DNA from: Nocardioides sp. NBC_00368
GTDB lineage: Bacteria; Actinomycetota; Actinomycetes; Propionibacteriales; Nocardioidaceae
Direction: 5' to 3'
Length of the DNA: 64,000 bases
Assembly (NCBI RefSeq): GCF_036090055.1
Contig: NZ_CP107970.1
Location: 1,428,501 to 1,492,500, forward strand
Below are positions 1-7,088 of this stretch, piece after piece. Position 1 is the first letter of the stretch. The number at the start of each line of letters is the position of its first letter. Made by a program: the position numbers and the translations under genes. The notes under the pieces are model-generated. The model saw nothing but the letters and a program-made list of their open reading frames with translations. It searched no databases and was not told the origin of the DNA.

Positions 1-388
1 GGACGGTCCCCGCGAGCACCGGAACCTCACCCGCTACCTCTTCCTCGACCCGGTCGGGCGACACCTGCTGGACCCGTGGCACGAGACCGTGTCGAGCTCG
101 GTCGCCAACCTGCGTGCCGTGGGCGGCACCGACGTCGACTCGCCCCGCCTGGCGGCTCTCGTCGGCGAGCTGCTGCTCAAGTCACCCGAGTTCGCCGAGA
201 TCTGGGAACGCTACGACGTGTGCGAGCGCAGCGGTGGCACCAAGACGTTCGAGCACCCGCGGGTCGGCCGGATGACGCTGACCTACGAGGTGATGAGGTT
301 GGCCCGCACCGGCGGCCAGCGCATGATCGTCTACCAGGCTGAGGCCGACACGATCGACGAGAAGGCGATGCTCGCGCTGGACGACTGA
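1..388 (+). CDS. MmyB-type transcriptional regulator, C-terminal part (cut by window start)
   Basis: Open frame from base 2 to a TGA at 386-388, with no start in the window, so only the last ~128 residues are seen. The text matches the ligand-binding domain that follows an XRE helix-turn-helix in MmyB-like regulators: an NLTRYLFLDP-type opening, then a LVGELLLKSPEF...W stretch, then GRMTLTYEVMRL and a terminal QRMIVYQAE strand. Proteins of this family are about 270-300 aa and bind DNA through the missing N-terminus; the C-terminal domain is thought to bind a fatty-acid-like ligand. It converges on the nuclease gene, 13 bp away. Confidence 0.8.
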   Translation, partial: DGPREHRNLTRYLFLDPVGRHLLDPWHETVSSSVANLRAVGGTDVDSPRLAALVGELLLKSPEFAEIWERYDVCERSGGTKTFEHPRVGRMTLTYEVMRLARTGGQRMIVYQAEADTIDEKAMLALDD

Positions 389-401
389 TCCAGCCGCGTC
401 C

Positions 402-869
402 TCAGTGGGACTCGAAGTCCTCGGGAGTGATCTCGTCGAGGAACTCGCGGAACTTCTCGATCTCGTCCTCCTGCTCGGCCGGGACGGCGAGCCCGGCCGC
501 GTCAAGGACCTCGTCGGCGACCACGATCTTGGTCCCGGTACGCAGCGCCAGCGCGATCGAGTCCGAGGGTCGCGCGCTCACCTCGACGCCCGAGGCGAAG
601 ACCAGGTTGGCGTAGAAGACGCGGTCGGTGACCGATGTGATCTGCACCTCGGTCAGCTCGTTGCCGGTCGCCTCCACGACATCCTTGAGCAGGTCGTGGG
701 TCAACGGCCGCGGCGGCACCACACCCTGCTGGGCGAAGGCGATCGCGGTCGCCTCCACCGCGCCGATCCAGATGGGCAGGTATCGCTCACCCGCCACCTC
801 GCGCAGCAGCACGATCGGCTGGTTGGAGGGCATCTCCACTCGGACTCCGAGCACATCGACCTCGCGCAT
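402..869 (-). CDS. Bifunctional nuclease family protein (DUF151)
   Basis: 155 aa, full family length. The N-terminus (MREVDVLGVRVEMPSNQPIV) and the central LPIWIG.EATAIAFAQQG stretch are typical of the BFN/DUF151 fold, for which DNase and RNase activity has been reported in plant and bacterial members; the in vivo role in actinobacteria is unclear. The C-terminus is acidic. It lies downstream of ftsR on the same strand, the same place as Rv1829 in Mycobacterium tuberculosis, so it is part of the conserved gcvH-garA-ftsR block. The MerR gene that follows it in mycobacteria (Rv1830) is absent; a convergent MmyB gene is there instead. Confidence 0.88.
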   Translation of the reverse strand: MREVDVLGVRVEMPSNQPIVLLREVAGERYLPIWIGAVEATAIAFAQQGVVPPRPLTHDLLKDVVEATGNELTEVQITSVTDRVFYANLVFASGVEVSARPSDSIALALRTGTKIVVADEVLDAAGLAVPAEQEDEIEKFREFLDEITPEDFESH

Positions 870-910
870 ACGTCCACCCTACCCGTCTCCAGGGCACGAC
901 AGCAGCCCGG

Positions 911-1663
911 TCAGCGGGCGCGCAGTCCGGACTTCACCAAGGTGGCGTGCAGACGGACCGCCAGGGAGGCGATCTCGCTGCCGATCTCCTCGGCGCGGCC
1001 CTGTGCTCCGGCGTTGCCCGGGCGTCGCAGCGGCGCCACGATCTGCTCGATCAGCCCGACCTCGCGGTCGGCTGCGGCCTTCATGCCACGCAGGTGACGG
1101 GGCTCGATGCCGAACTCGGCCAGCTCCTTGGCCGTGCGCGCGATCGCCAGGGCGTCGGTGTCGTAGTGACCGCTGCGCAGCGGCACCACCAGCGCCATCT
1201 TCTCCAGCTCGGTCAGCAACGAGTCGTCGACCTCGGCGATCTTGAGGAGCTCGCGTCGCGAGATCCGCATGTGGTCCGTGCGCCGGAACGACTCCGCCCC
1301 CGGCGCGCCGTCGGGCGTGAGGGCGACCGTCGGGACGGTGGGCACGGTCGGCTCGATCGCCGGCGGCTCGAGGCCGCGGTCGATCGCGTCGAGGTGCTCG
1401 CCGATGACCTTGAGCGGCAGGTAGTGGTCGCGCTGCATCCGCAGGACGTAGCGCAGCCGCTCGACGTCGCGGCGGGAGAACTTGCGGTAACCCGCGGGAG
1501 TGCGCTCCGGCTTGATCAGTCCCTTGTCCTCGAGAAACCGGATCTTCGGGATGGTGACCGTGGGAAAGTCCGGACGCAGCTGGTCCAGGACCTGCCCAAT
1601 GTTGAGCCGCTCCCCCGAGTCGCTAGCCGGCCGTTGAGGGTCAGGCATCGCGGCGGCGGCCAT
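911..1663 (-). CDS. ftsR: MerR-family regulator, FtsR/Rv1828-like
   Basis: 250 aa. The N-terminal winged helix-turn-helix (about residues 20-90; INIGQVLDQL... TIPKIRFLEDKGLI, then TPAGYRKFSRRDVERL) is the MerR DNA-binding domain. The C-terminal half (residues 130-250) is the long helical domain specific to the actinobacterial FtsR/Rv1828 type, which in Corynebacterium activates ftsZ. It starts 3 bp after the garA stop, so the two are cotranscribed. A MerR-like inverted repeat upstream of garA (2186-2206) may be its own operator. The assignment rests on family features and synteny. Confidence 0.85.
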   Translation of the reverse strand: MAAAAMPDPQRPASDSGERLNIGQVLDQLRPDFPTVTIPKIRFLEDKGLIKPERTPAGYRKFSRRDVERLRYVLRMQRDHYLPLKVIGEHLDAIDRGLEPPAIEPTVPTVPTVALTPDGAPGAESFRRTDHMRISRRELLKIAEVDDSLLTELEKMALVVPLRSGHYDTDALAIARTAKELAEFGIEPRHLRGMKAAADREVGLIEQIVAPLRRPGNAGAQGRAEEIGSEIASLAVRLHATLVKSGLRAR

Positions 1664-1666
1664 CGG

Positions 1667-2149
1667 CTACGCCCCTTCGTGCCCGGCGTAGAAGACGAGC
1701 CGGAACTTGCCGACCTGCACCTCGTCGCCGTCCTTGAGGACGACGTTCTCGATGCGGTCACGGTTGACGTACGTGCCGTTGAGGCTGCCGACGTCGGAGA
1801 CCTCGAATGTGTCGCCGGTGCGCTTGAACTCGGCGTGGCGACGCGAGACGGTGACGTCGTCGAGGAAGATGTCGCTGTCCGGGTGACGACCCGCGACGAC
1901 GGTGTCCTGGTCGAGCAGGAAACGGCTTCCGGCCCCGGGACCACGCTGCACGACGAGCATCCCGTTGCCCCGCGGCAGCGCCTCGACGGTGGCCGCCTCG
2001 ATCGGGCTGAGCACCCGGTCGGAGGTGTCGGCGTCAGCCCCGAGCTGAATCGTCGAGGTCTGGTCGGTCCCGGTCAGGCTTACGCCACACTGCGAGCAGA
2101 ACCGCGCTTCGTCGGGGTTCTGGCTGCCGCAAGCGGGGCACACGGACAT
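1667..2149 (-). CDS. garA: GarA/OdhI-like FHA protein with N-terminal zinc ribbon
   Basis: 160 aa. Residues 1-22 form a double CxxC zinc ribbon (C4, C7, C18, C21). A linker with T31-S32-T33 in a DQTSTIQL context follows, then an FHA domain (about 78-150) with GRHPDSDIFLDD, SRRHAEF and GSLNGTYVNR. GarA/OdhI is a substrate of Ser/Thr kinases and binds 2-oxoglutarate dehydrogenase and glutamate dehydrogenase. Mycobacterial GarA carries an ETTS phosphorylation motif and no zinc ribbon, so the TST segment here is only a positional analogue. The start has a GGAG 8 bases upstream. It sits between gcvH and ftsR, as Rv1827 does. Confidence 0.85.
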   Translation of the reverse strand: MSVCPACGSQNPDEARFCSQCGVSLTGTDQTSTIQLGADADTSDRVLSPIEAATVEALPRGNGMLVVQRGPGAGSRFLLDQDTVVAGRHPDSDIFLDDVTVSRRHAEFKRTGDTFEVSDVGSLNGTYVNRDRIENVVLKDGDEVQVGKFRLVFYAGHEGA

Positions 2150-2185
2150 TTTGTAGCTCCAGGTTCATCGAGGGCCGGGCACACA

Positions 2186-2206
2186 CCCTCAAGTTCACAT
2201 TGAGGG
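2186..2206. promoter_or_regulatory. Candidate MerR-type operator upstream of garA-ftsR
   Basis: Inverted repeat CCCTCAA (2186-2192) and TTGAGGG (2200-2206) with a 7-nt spacer, 37 bp upstream of the garA start. CCTCAA/TTGAGG half-sites at this spacing resemble operators of MerR-family proteins, and the operon encodes one. Binding by FtsR is inference. Confidence 0.45.
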
Positions 2207-2274
2207 ATGTATCCGCAACCTATCAGGTCGGCCCAGGTGTTCGGTTGGGCTGCGCCGATTCTTAGCGCAGAGTC

Positions 2275-2667
2275 CTAGGCGTCGAGGGATGCCTCGTACG
2301 CCGCGGCGTCGAGGAGGCTCTCCAGCTCGGCAGGATCGGCCGGGGTGACCTCGAAGAGCCAGCCTCCGCCGTAGGGGTCGTCGTTGACCAGCTCGGGCGT
2401 CGCGTCGAGCGAGCCGTTGACCGCGACGACCTCGCCCGAGATCGGCGCGTAGATGTCGCTGACCGACTTGGTCGACTCCAGCTCGCCGCAGCTCTCGCCG
2501 GCCTTGATCGTGTCACCGACCGAGGGCATCGAGACGTAGACGATGTCGCCGAGGGCGTCCTGGGCGTAGTTGGTGATCCCGATCCGTACGGAGCCCTCGG
2601 TCTCGCCAGGGTTGCGCAGCCACTCGTGCTCGCTGGTGTACTTCAGGTCCTCGGGGTACACGGGCAT
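2275..2667 (-). CDS. gcvH: Glycine cleavage system H protein
   Basis: 130 aa, full length. The lipoyl-domain signature is clear, with the lipoylated lysine at K67 in the ELESTKSVSD motif, preceded by ITNYAQDALGDIVYV. The H protein carries the aminomethyl group between the P, T and L proteins of the glycine cleavage complex in the cytoplasm. No gcvP or gcvT is in the window; the gene is in the conserved DUF881-sbp-DUF881-gcvH-garA order. A GAGGAG motif lies just upstream of the start. Confidence 0.96.
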   Translation of the reverse strand: MPVYPEDLKYTSEHEWLRNPGETEGSVRIGITNYAQDALGDIVYVSMPSVGDTIKAGESCGELESTKSVSDIYAPISGEVVAVNGSLDATPELVNDDPYGGGWLFEVTPADPAELESLLDAAAYEASLDA

Positions 2668-2754
2668 CTCCTCATCAGGCGTACTGGTCTGGCTACGGAA
2701 GATCGTCCCGCGAGCCGGTTGACGAAACCCTACTGCGCCCCACCGACGAAACGG

Positions 2755-4059
2755 TCAGCGGGACACGGTGTGAATCGACTCGATGTCGATCTTCTCCTCC
2801 GACTCGACCTTTACCTCCGCGCCCTGCTCCTCGAGCTGGTCCTGCGGGCCCTGGTAGAAGTCGATCGCACCTGCCAGCGTGTCGGGCGGACCGATCACCT
2901 TGAGGCGGTACGGAGGGCTGATCAGCTCGCCGCCGACGTTGAGGCCGGCACCGGGCTGGCTGACCTCGATCGAGGACGACGCGACCAGGCGTACGGCCTC
3001 GCCGTCGGCCCCCTCGATCTCCATCGCCTCGGCACCGCTGGTACGCAGCTCCTCGATCAGGTCGAGGAGAGCGGTCAGGCGCAGCGGGTCGGCGCCGGGG
3101 TCGATCTCGATCGTGATCCCCGGCCCGCTGACCGGCACCGTCCCGGCGATGACCCGGAGCGTGTCGACCTGCTCCTCGGCCCGCTGCAGGGCGGTCTGCT
3201 GCTGGAGGGTCTGGTCCTCGAGCTCGTCGCGGGTCGCCTCGAGCTCCTCGATCTGCTCCTGCGCCTTCTGCGTCGTGCCGGCCAGGCCGGAGAGGATGTC
3301 GATCAGCTCCTGCTCGCGCAGACCGGCGTAGGTCGAGTCCTCGGTGTTCGTCTGGACCTGCACCACGGCGGCGTAGCCGAGTACGCAGAGCAGCACCGCG
3401 ACGGCCACCTGGCCGCGCCGGAAGTGGGTCAGCGCGTCGAAAAGGCGTGCCCGGCCTACCAGCGGCGCCGGCTCTTCCTCCGGCTCGTCGGACTCATCAG
3501 GCTCATCGGCCTTCTCAGCCTTCTCAGCCTTCGGCAGCTCCACGGCACCGGCGGCCACGTCGTCGTGTTCGAGCTGCTCGGTCGGCTCGGTCTGCTCGTC
3601 TCCAGCCGCATCCTCGACCTCGTCGGGCTCGGCAGACTCCTCTGCCTCCTCGACCTCCTCGGCCGCTGGATCAGCAGGCTCGACGAAGTCGACCGGCTCT
3701 ACGGGCTCTACGGGCTCTACGGGCTCGACCGGCTCGCCAGACTCGACGTCGTCAGCTTCGTCAGTGGACTCGTCCGGCTCCTCGGAGTCGACAGCCTCAT
3801 CGGCCACAGCCTCCTCGGACTCCTCGGCCACCTCCGTGTCCGACGGCTCCTCAGTCTCGGCAGCATCGGTCGCCTCGACAGGCTCCTCGGATGCCTGCTC
3901 AGCAGGCTGCGTACCGACGTCCGAGGCCTCGGGCGTGGTGACGTCCTCGGTGGCGGTCTCCTCCGCCGGCGTGGCGGGCTTCTTCGCCGGAGCCTTCTTC
4001 GCAGGGGTCCGCTTGGCGGCGGTCCGCTTCACCGGCGGCCTCCTCTTCCGGTCAGGCAT
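2755..4059 (-). CDS. DUF881 membrane-anchored protein with long charged N-terminus
   Basis: 434 aa from the ATG at 4059, whose first bases overlap the sbp stop by 8 bp; a longer upstream reading in this frame is antisense-type noise over sbp. Residues 4-27 are Lys/Ala/Pro-rich, 33-199 are very acidic (Glu, Asp, Pro, Ala) with tandem VEP units at 109-123, 217-235 is one membrane segment, 245-303 is a coiled coil, and the rest is the DUF881 domain (PVSGPGITIEIDPG onward). DUF881 proteins pair with the small basic protein in actinobacteria and are thought to act at the membrane; their function is unknown. The 200-residue cytoplasmic tail is unusual beside the 305-aa paralogue next door. Confidence 0.85.
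   Translation of the reverse strand: MPDRKRRPPVKRTAAKRTPAKKAPAKKPATPAEETATEDVTTPEASDVGTQPAEQASEEPVEATDAAETEEPSDTEVAEESEEAVADEAVDSEEPDESTDEADDVESGEPVEPVEPVEPVEPVDFVEPADPAAEEVEEAEESAEPDEVEDAAGDEQTEPTEQLEHDDVAAGAVELPKAEKAEKADEPDESDEPEEEPAPLVGRARLFDALTHFRRGQVAVAVLLCVLGYAAVVQVQTNTEDSTYAGLREQELIDILSGLAGTTQKAQEQIEELEATRDELEDQTLQQQTALQRAEEQVDTLRVIAGTVPVSGPGITIEIDPGADPLRLTALLDLIEELRTSGAEAMEIEGADGEAVRLVASSSIEVSQPGAGLNVGGELISPPYRLKVIGPPDTLAGAIDFYQGPQDQLEEQGAEVKVESEEKIDIESIHTVSR
3697..3723. repeat. Tandem 9-bp repeat (CTCTACGGG x3) in the DUF881 gene
   Basis: Three perfect copies of CTCTACGGG, flanked on both sides by diverged CTCGACCGG-like units. On the coding strand they encode the Pro-Val-Glu repeats in the acidic tail. 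The repeat keeps frame and could change copy number by slippage. Confidence 0.8.
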
Positions 4060-4384
4060 GGAAGATGTGCCTCCGGATGGCTGCGACGTTGGTGAAGATG
4101 CGGATACCCAGGACGACGATGACGCCCGTGGACAGCTGGCCGCCGACGCCGAGGCGGTCACCGAGGTAGACGATGCCCGCGGCGATGACGACGTTGCTGA
4201 TGAACGAGACGACGAAGACCTTGTCGTCGAAGATGCCGTCCATGAACGCGCGCAACGCACCGAAGACGGCGTCCAGCGCGGCGACGACGGCGATCGGGAG
4301 ATAGGGCGCCAGACCGACGGGCACCTCGGGCTGGAAGAACAGTCCCAGCACGATGCCGATCACTAGGCCGATGACGGCGATCAT
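4052..4384 (-). CDS. sbp: Small basic protein (DUF1290)
   Basis: 110 aa with three hydrophobic segments (about 1-20, 27-50, 60-85) and the family text GLFFQPEVPVGLAPYLPIAVVAALDAVFG. Sbp is an integral membrane protein of unknown function found next to cell-division or lipid genes in Gram-positive bacteria; a Bacillus homologue sits near ftsA. Its start overlaps the upstream DUF881 stop (ATGA, 4381-4384) and its stop overlaps the next DUF881 gene by 8 bp, so the three are translationally coupled and probably form a complex. Confidence 0.92.
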   Translation of the reverse strand: MIAVIGLVIGIVLGLFFQPEVPVGLAPYLPIAVVAALDAVFGALRAFMDGIFDDKVFVVSFISNVVIAAGIVYLGDRLGVGGQLSTGVIVVLGIRIFTNVAAIRRHIFHA

Positions 4385-5298
4385 TCTTCGCGGTCCCCTT
4401 CGCTGTTCTCTTCGGTGTCTTCGTCGGTGTTGTCGTCGGGCTTCGAGCCCTTGGAGTCCTTGGACTCCGCCCCGAGATGGGTCAGCTCCAGCAGATCGGC
4501 CGGCGCCGCGGGGAGGGTCAGCCGGTCGATGTTCTCGACCTCGTAGGGCATTCCGTAGTCTTGCGTCGTGGTGTGGATCATCGCGCCGGAGACCGTCTCG
4601 GCAAAGCGTGCGGCCAGCGTACGCGTGTCGCCGATCGCCGACACCTCATAGGGCGGCGAGAGCGAGACATCGTTCATCCGGAGGGTGGCACCGGAGGTGA
4701 TCACGCCGCTGCGCGCGGTGACCCGCTGACCGTCGACGGACACGGCGGTGGCTCCCGCCTCCCACAGCCCGTTGACGATCACGGCGAGATCGTAGTCGCG
4801 GACGGTGCCGCCCTCGTTGCCGTCGGCGGCGTTGTCGATCGTGATCCTGATCCCCGAACCGGTCACCGGCGCGAACCCGGTCTCCTCCGCGGTCTTGGCG
4901 GCGGTCGAGGAGGCGGACTCGGCCCGGAGGCCGAGCGAGCTCAGCGATCCATCGCTTCGCTGGTTGTCCTCGCGGAGCGCGGAGATCTGGCGGTGCAGGT
5001 CGGCGATCCGGTCCTGGCGCTGCTCGATGCGGTCGACCAGAACCTGCCTGCTGGTCTGACGGATGTCCTCGTTGCGGGAGGTCTGCACCGCCGCGGTGGT
5101 GGCGAGCAGCGCGAACAGCCCGACGACCACCATCGCCCACACTCCCGGTCGGCGCCGCCGGGCGGGCTCCTCGCCGGACGGCTCCCGCCGCGCGGCTGCG
5201 GCCATGTAGTCGGAGTCGATCGACTGGTCGGTGATGCGGTCCAGCAGCGGCTTGGTGACGTAGGCGCGCAGGTCCTCGCCGGGGATCTGGTCAGGCAC
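4381..5298 (-). CDS. DUF881 membrane-anchored protein
   Basis: 305 aa. Residues 1-50 are cytoplasmic, one membrane helix covers about 52-70 (VWAMVVVGLFALLATTAAV), a coiled coil follows (about 75-115), and the DUF881 fold fills about 135-260 (VTGSGIRITIDNAADG... VNGLWEAGATAVSVDGQRV). The C-terminal ~40 residues are acidic and disordered. It is the first DUF881 gene after the phosphatidyltransferase-like gene, which it overlaps by 8 bp. The pair of DUF881 proteins flanking sbp is the standard actinobacterial arrangement (Rv1823-Rv1825). No enzymatic motif is seen. Confidence 0.88.
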   Translation of the reverse strand: MPDQIPGEDLRAYVTKPLLDRITDQSIDSDYMAAAARREPSGEEPARRRRPGVWAMVVVGLFALLATTAAVQTSRNEDIRQTSRQVLVDRIEQRQDRIADLHRQISALREDNQRSDGSLSSLGLRAESASSTAAKTAEETGFAPVTGSGIRITIDNAADGNEGGTVRDYDLAVIVNGLWEAGATAVSVDGQRVTARSGVITSGATLRMNDVSLSPPYEVSAIGDTRTLAARFAETVSGAMIHTTTQDYGMPYEVENIDRLTLPAAPADLLELTHLGAESKDSKGSKPDDNTDEDTEENSEGDREE

Positions 5299-6019
5299 GG
5301 GTCGCCCCGCCCTTCTCCAGCGGTGGCGTGGTGGCCATCAGGCGACGCACCTCCTGGGCGTAGAGGACCAGGCTCCACCACAGCAGCAGGACGCCCCACA
5401 GTGCGAACGCCCAGCCGAACGCCTGCGCCACCTGGATCGGCAGGCTCGGTTCCAGTCCGAGGTCGAGCTTCTCGGGGATGTCGTGGCTCAGGTAGAGCAG
5501 CGGGAAGGAGGCCAGCAGGCAGAAGGCGGCCACCTTGCCGAGGAGATGCACCGGCAGCGTACGCACCCCGCGGCTGCGCAGCGCCGGGATCATAGCGAGC
5601 AGGCCGACGAGCCGCAGCGGCACCAGCAGCGCGATCGGCCAGGGGATCACGTCGATCTGCCAGAGGGCGAGCGTCGCGGCCAGGACGAAGACGGTGTTGG
5701 CGACCACGTCGAGGAGCTCGCCCGCGCGGCGCCCGCCGAGCTGCTTGCGGTTCAGCCAGCTGTCGAGCAGGTCGGTGACCACGGCGAGACAGAAAGCGGC
5801 CAGCGCGATCGTGTCGTCCTCGGCGATCATCACCGCCCACAGCACCACCGGGGCGTAGATCAGCCGCAGGATGCTGAGCAGCTTGCCGAGCACGGGCTGG
5901 TTGCCCCCGGCCGAGCCCAGCGGTCGCCGCGAGCCCCGGCCATGTTGCAGGCGGGGATCACCGGATCGGCGGTTGGGCATCTGCAGGCTCTCCTCTGTCA
6001 CCAGACGCGGCACGGACAA
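5291..6019 (-). CDS. CDP-alcohol phosphatidyltransferase-like membrane protein with altered active site
   Basis: 242 aa with about five to six membrane segments. It occupies the position of pgsA2 (Rv1822) in mycobacteria. The family signature is D-x2-D-G-x2-A-R-x8-G-x3-D-x3-D; here it reads D83-LL-D86-S87-WL-N90-R91-x8-G100-ELL-D104-VVA-N108. The Gly and Ala are substituted, and the fourth Asp, the proposed catalytic base, is Asn. The spacing is exact, so this is not a frame error. Phospholipid head-group transfer may be lost, or the protein may have another role. The start at 6019 is 10 bp after the upstream stop; an ATG at 5980 is an alternative. Confidence 0.8.
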   Translation of the reverse strand: MSVPRLVTEESLQMPNRRSGDPRLQHGRGSRRPLGSAGGNQPVLGKLLSILRLIYAPVVLWAVMIAEDDTIALAAFCLAVVTDLLDSWLNRKQLGGRRAGELLDVVANTVFVLAATLALWQIDVIPWPIALLVPLRLVGLLAMIPALRSRGVRTLPVHLLGKVAAFCLLASFPLLYLSHDIPEKLDLGLEPSLPIQVAQAFGWAFALWGVLLLWWSLVLYAQEVRRLMATTPPLEKGGATRA

Positions 6020-6029
6020 ACCCTAGTGC

Positions 6030-7088
6030 TTACTCGGTGGGGGTGGAGTCATCGGCATGGGCGGCGTCGCGGATCTCGCCGACGAGCTCCTCGATGACAT
6101 CCTCCAGCGTCGCCAGCCCGATGGTGCTTCCGTCCTCACGTACGACCCGGGCCATGTGGGCGCCACGGCGCTGCAGCGTCTCGAGCGTCTCGTGGAGCGC
6201 GTCGTCGGGCGTGACCGTCGCGAACGGCCGGATCCACTTGTTCTGGACCGGCTGCCGACGGCGTTGCTCGTCGGGCTCCAGCACGTCCTTGATGTGCAGG
6301 TAGCCGACCAGGTCGCCACCGCCGTCGGCGACCGGGAAGCGGCTGTAGCCGGTCGAGGCACAGACCGCCTCGATGTCGGCGCACGAGGCGCCCCGCGGCA
6401 CGATCGTCCAGTCGTCGATCGGGATGGTGACCTTGGCGACCGTCTTCTCGGTGAAGCCGAGCGCTCCGGTCAGGCGGCCGTACTCGTCCTCCTCGAGGAG
6501 GCCCTCGCCGCGTGACTCCTCGACCATGGCGGCCACCTCCGCGCGGGTGAACGCGGAGCTCACCTCGTCCTTGGGCTCGATGCCGAGCGCCCGTACGCAG
6601 AGGTTGGCGACGTAGTTGAACGCCACGATGATCGGCCGCAGCACGTAGACGACCGCGTAGATGGCCGGGCCGAGCACCAGAGCGGCCCTGTCGGGGCCGG
6701 CCAGGGCGATGTTCTTCGGCACCATCTCGCCGACCACCACGTGCAGGTAGGTGACCACGAGCATCGCGATCACGAACGCGACCGGATGGTGCAGCGCCTC
6801 GGGCAGGCCGATCAGGTCGAAGCCCGGCTCGAGCAGGTGCGCGAGCGCTGGCTCGGTGATCGCCAGCAGGAGCACCGAGCAGACCGTGATGCCCAGCTGG
6901 GCACCGGCCATCATCAGGCTGATGTTCTCCATGGCCCGCAGGGTGATCCGGGCCATCTGCGACCCGGCCTGCGCGGCCGGCTCGATCTGGCTGCGCCGGG
7001 CCGAGACCAGGGCGAACTCCGAGCCCACGAAGAAGCCGTTGGCGAGGAGCAGCACCAGGCCGAGCAGCAGTCCCATCGTCGTCGACAT
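6030..7088 (-). CDS. CNNM/CorC-type hemolysin family protein (DUF21-CBS), shorter paralogue
   Basis: 352 aa. An N-terminal DUF21/CNNM membrane domain has four helices (about 1-170; FFVGSEFALVSARRSQIE, then MVPKNIALA), followed by a tandem CBS pair (about 215-335; YSRFPVADGGGDLVGYLHIKDVL, LATLEDVIEELVGEI). It lacks the C-terminal CorC_HlyC domain that the neighbour has. CNNM proteins are linked to Mg2+/Co2+ efflux; the 'hemolysin' label is historical. The start overlaps the stop of the upstream paralogue by one base (TGATG), so both are made together and may form a heterodimer. Confidence 0.92.
   Translation of the reverse strand: MSTTMGLLLGLVLLLANGFFVGSEFALVSARRSQIEPAAQAGSQMARITLRAMENISLMMAGAQLGITVCSVLLLAITEPALAHLLEPGFDLIGLPEALHHPVAFVIAMLVVTYLHVVVGEMVPKNIALAGPDRAALVLGPAIYAVVYVLRPIIVAFNYVANLCVRALGIEPKDEVSSAFTRAEVAAMVEESRGEGLLEEDEYGRLTGALGFTEKTVAKVTIPIDDWTIVPRGASCADIEAVCASTGYSRFPVADGGGDLVGYLHIKDVLEPDEQRRRQPVQNKWIRPFATVTPDDALHETLETLQRRGAHMARVVREDGSTIGLATLEDVIEELVGEIRDAAHADDSTPTE

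Noticed and set aside
5857..6957. Treating the plus-strand frames across the CNNM and phosphatidyltransferase genes as genes
   Set aside because: They are reversed-strand shadows without start signals or recognizable folds.
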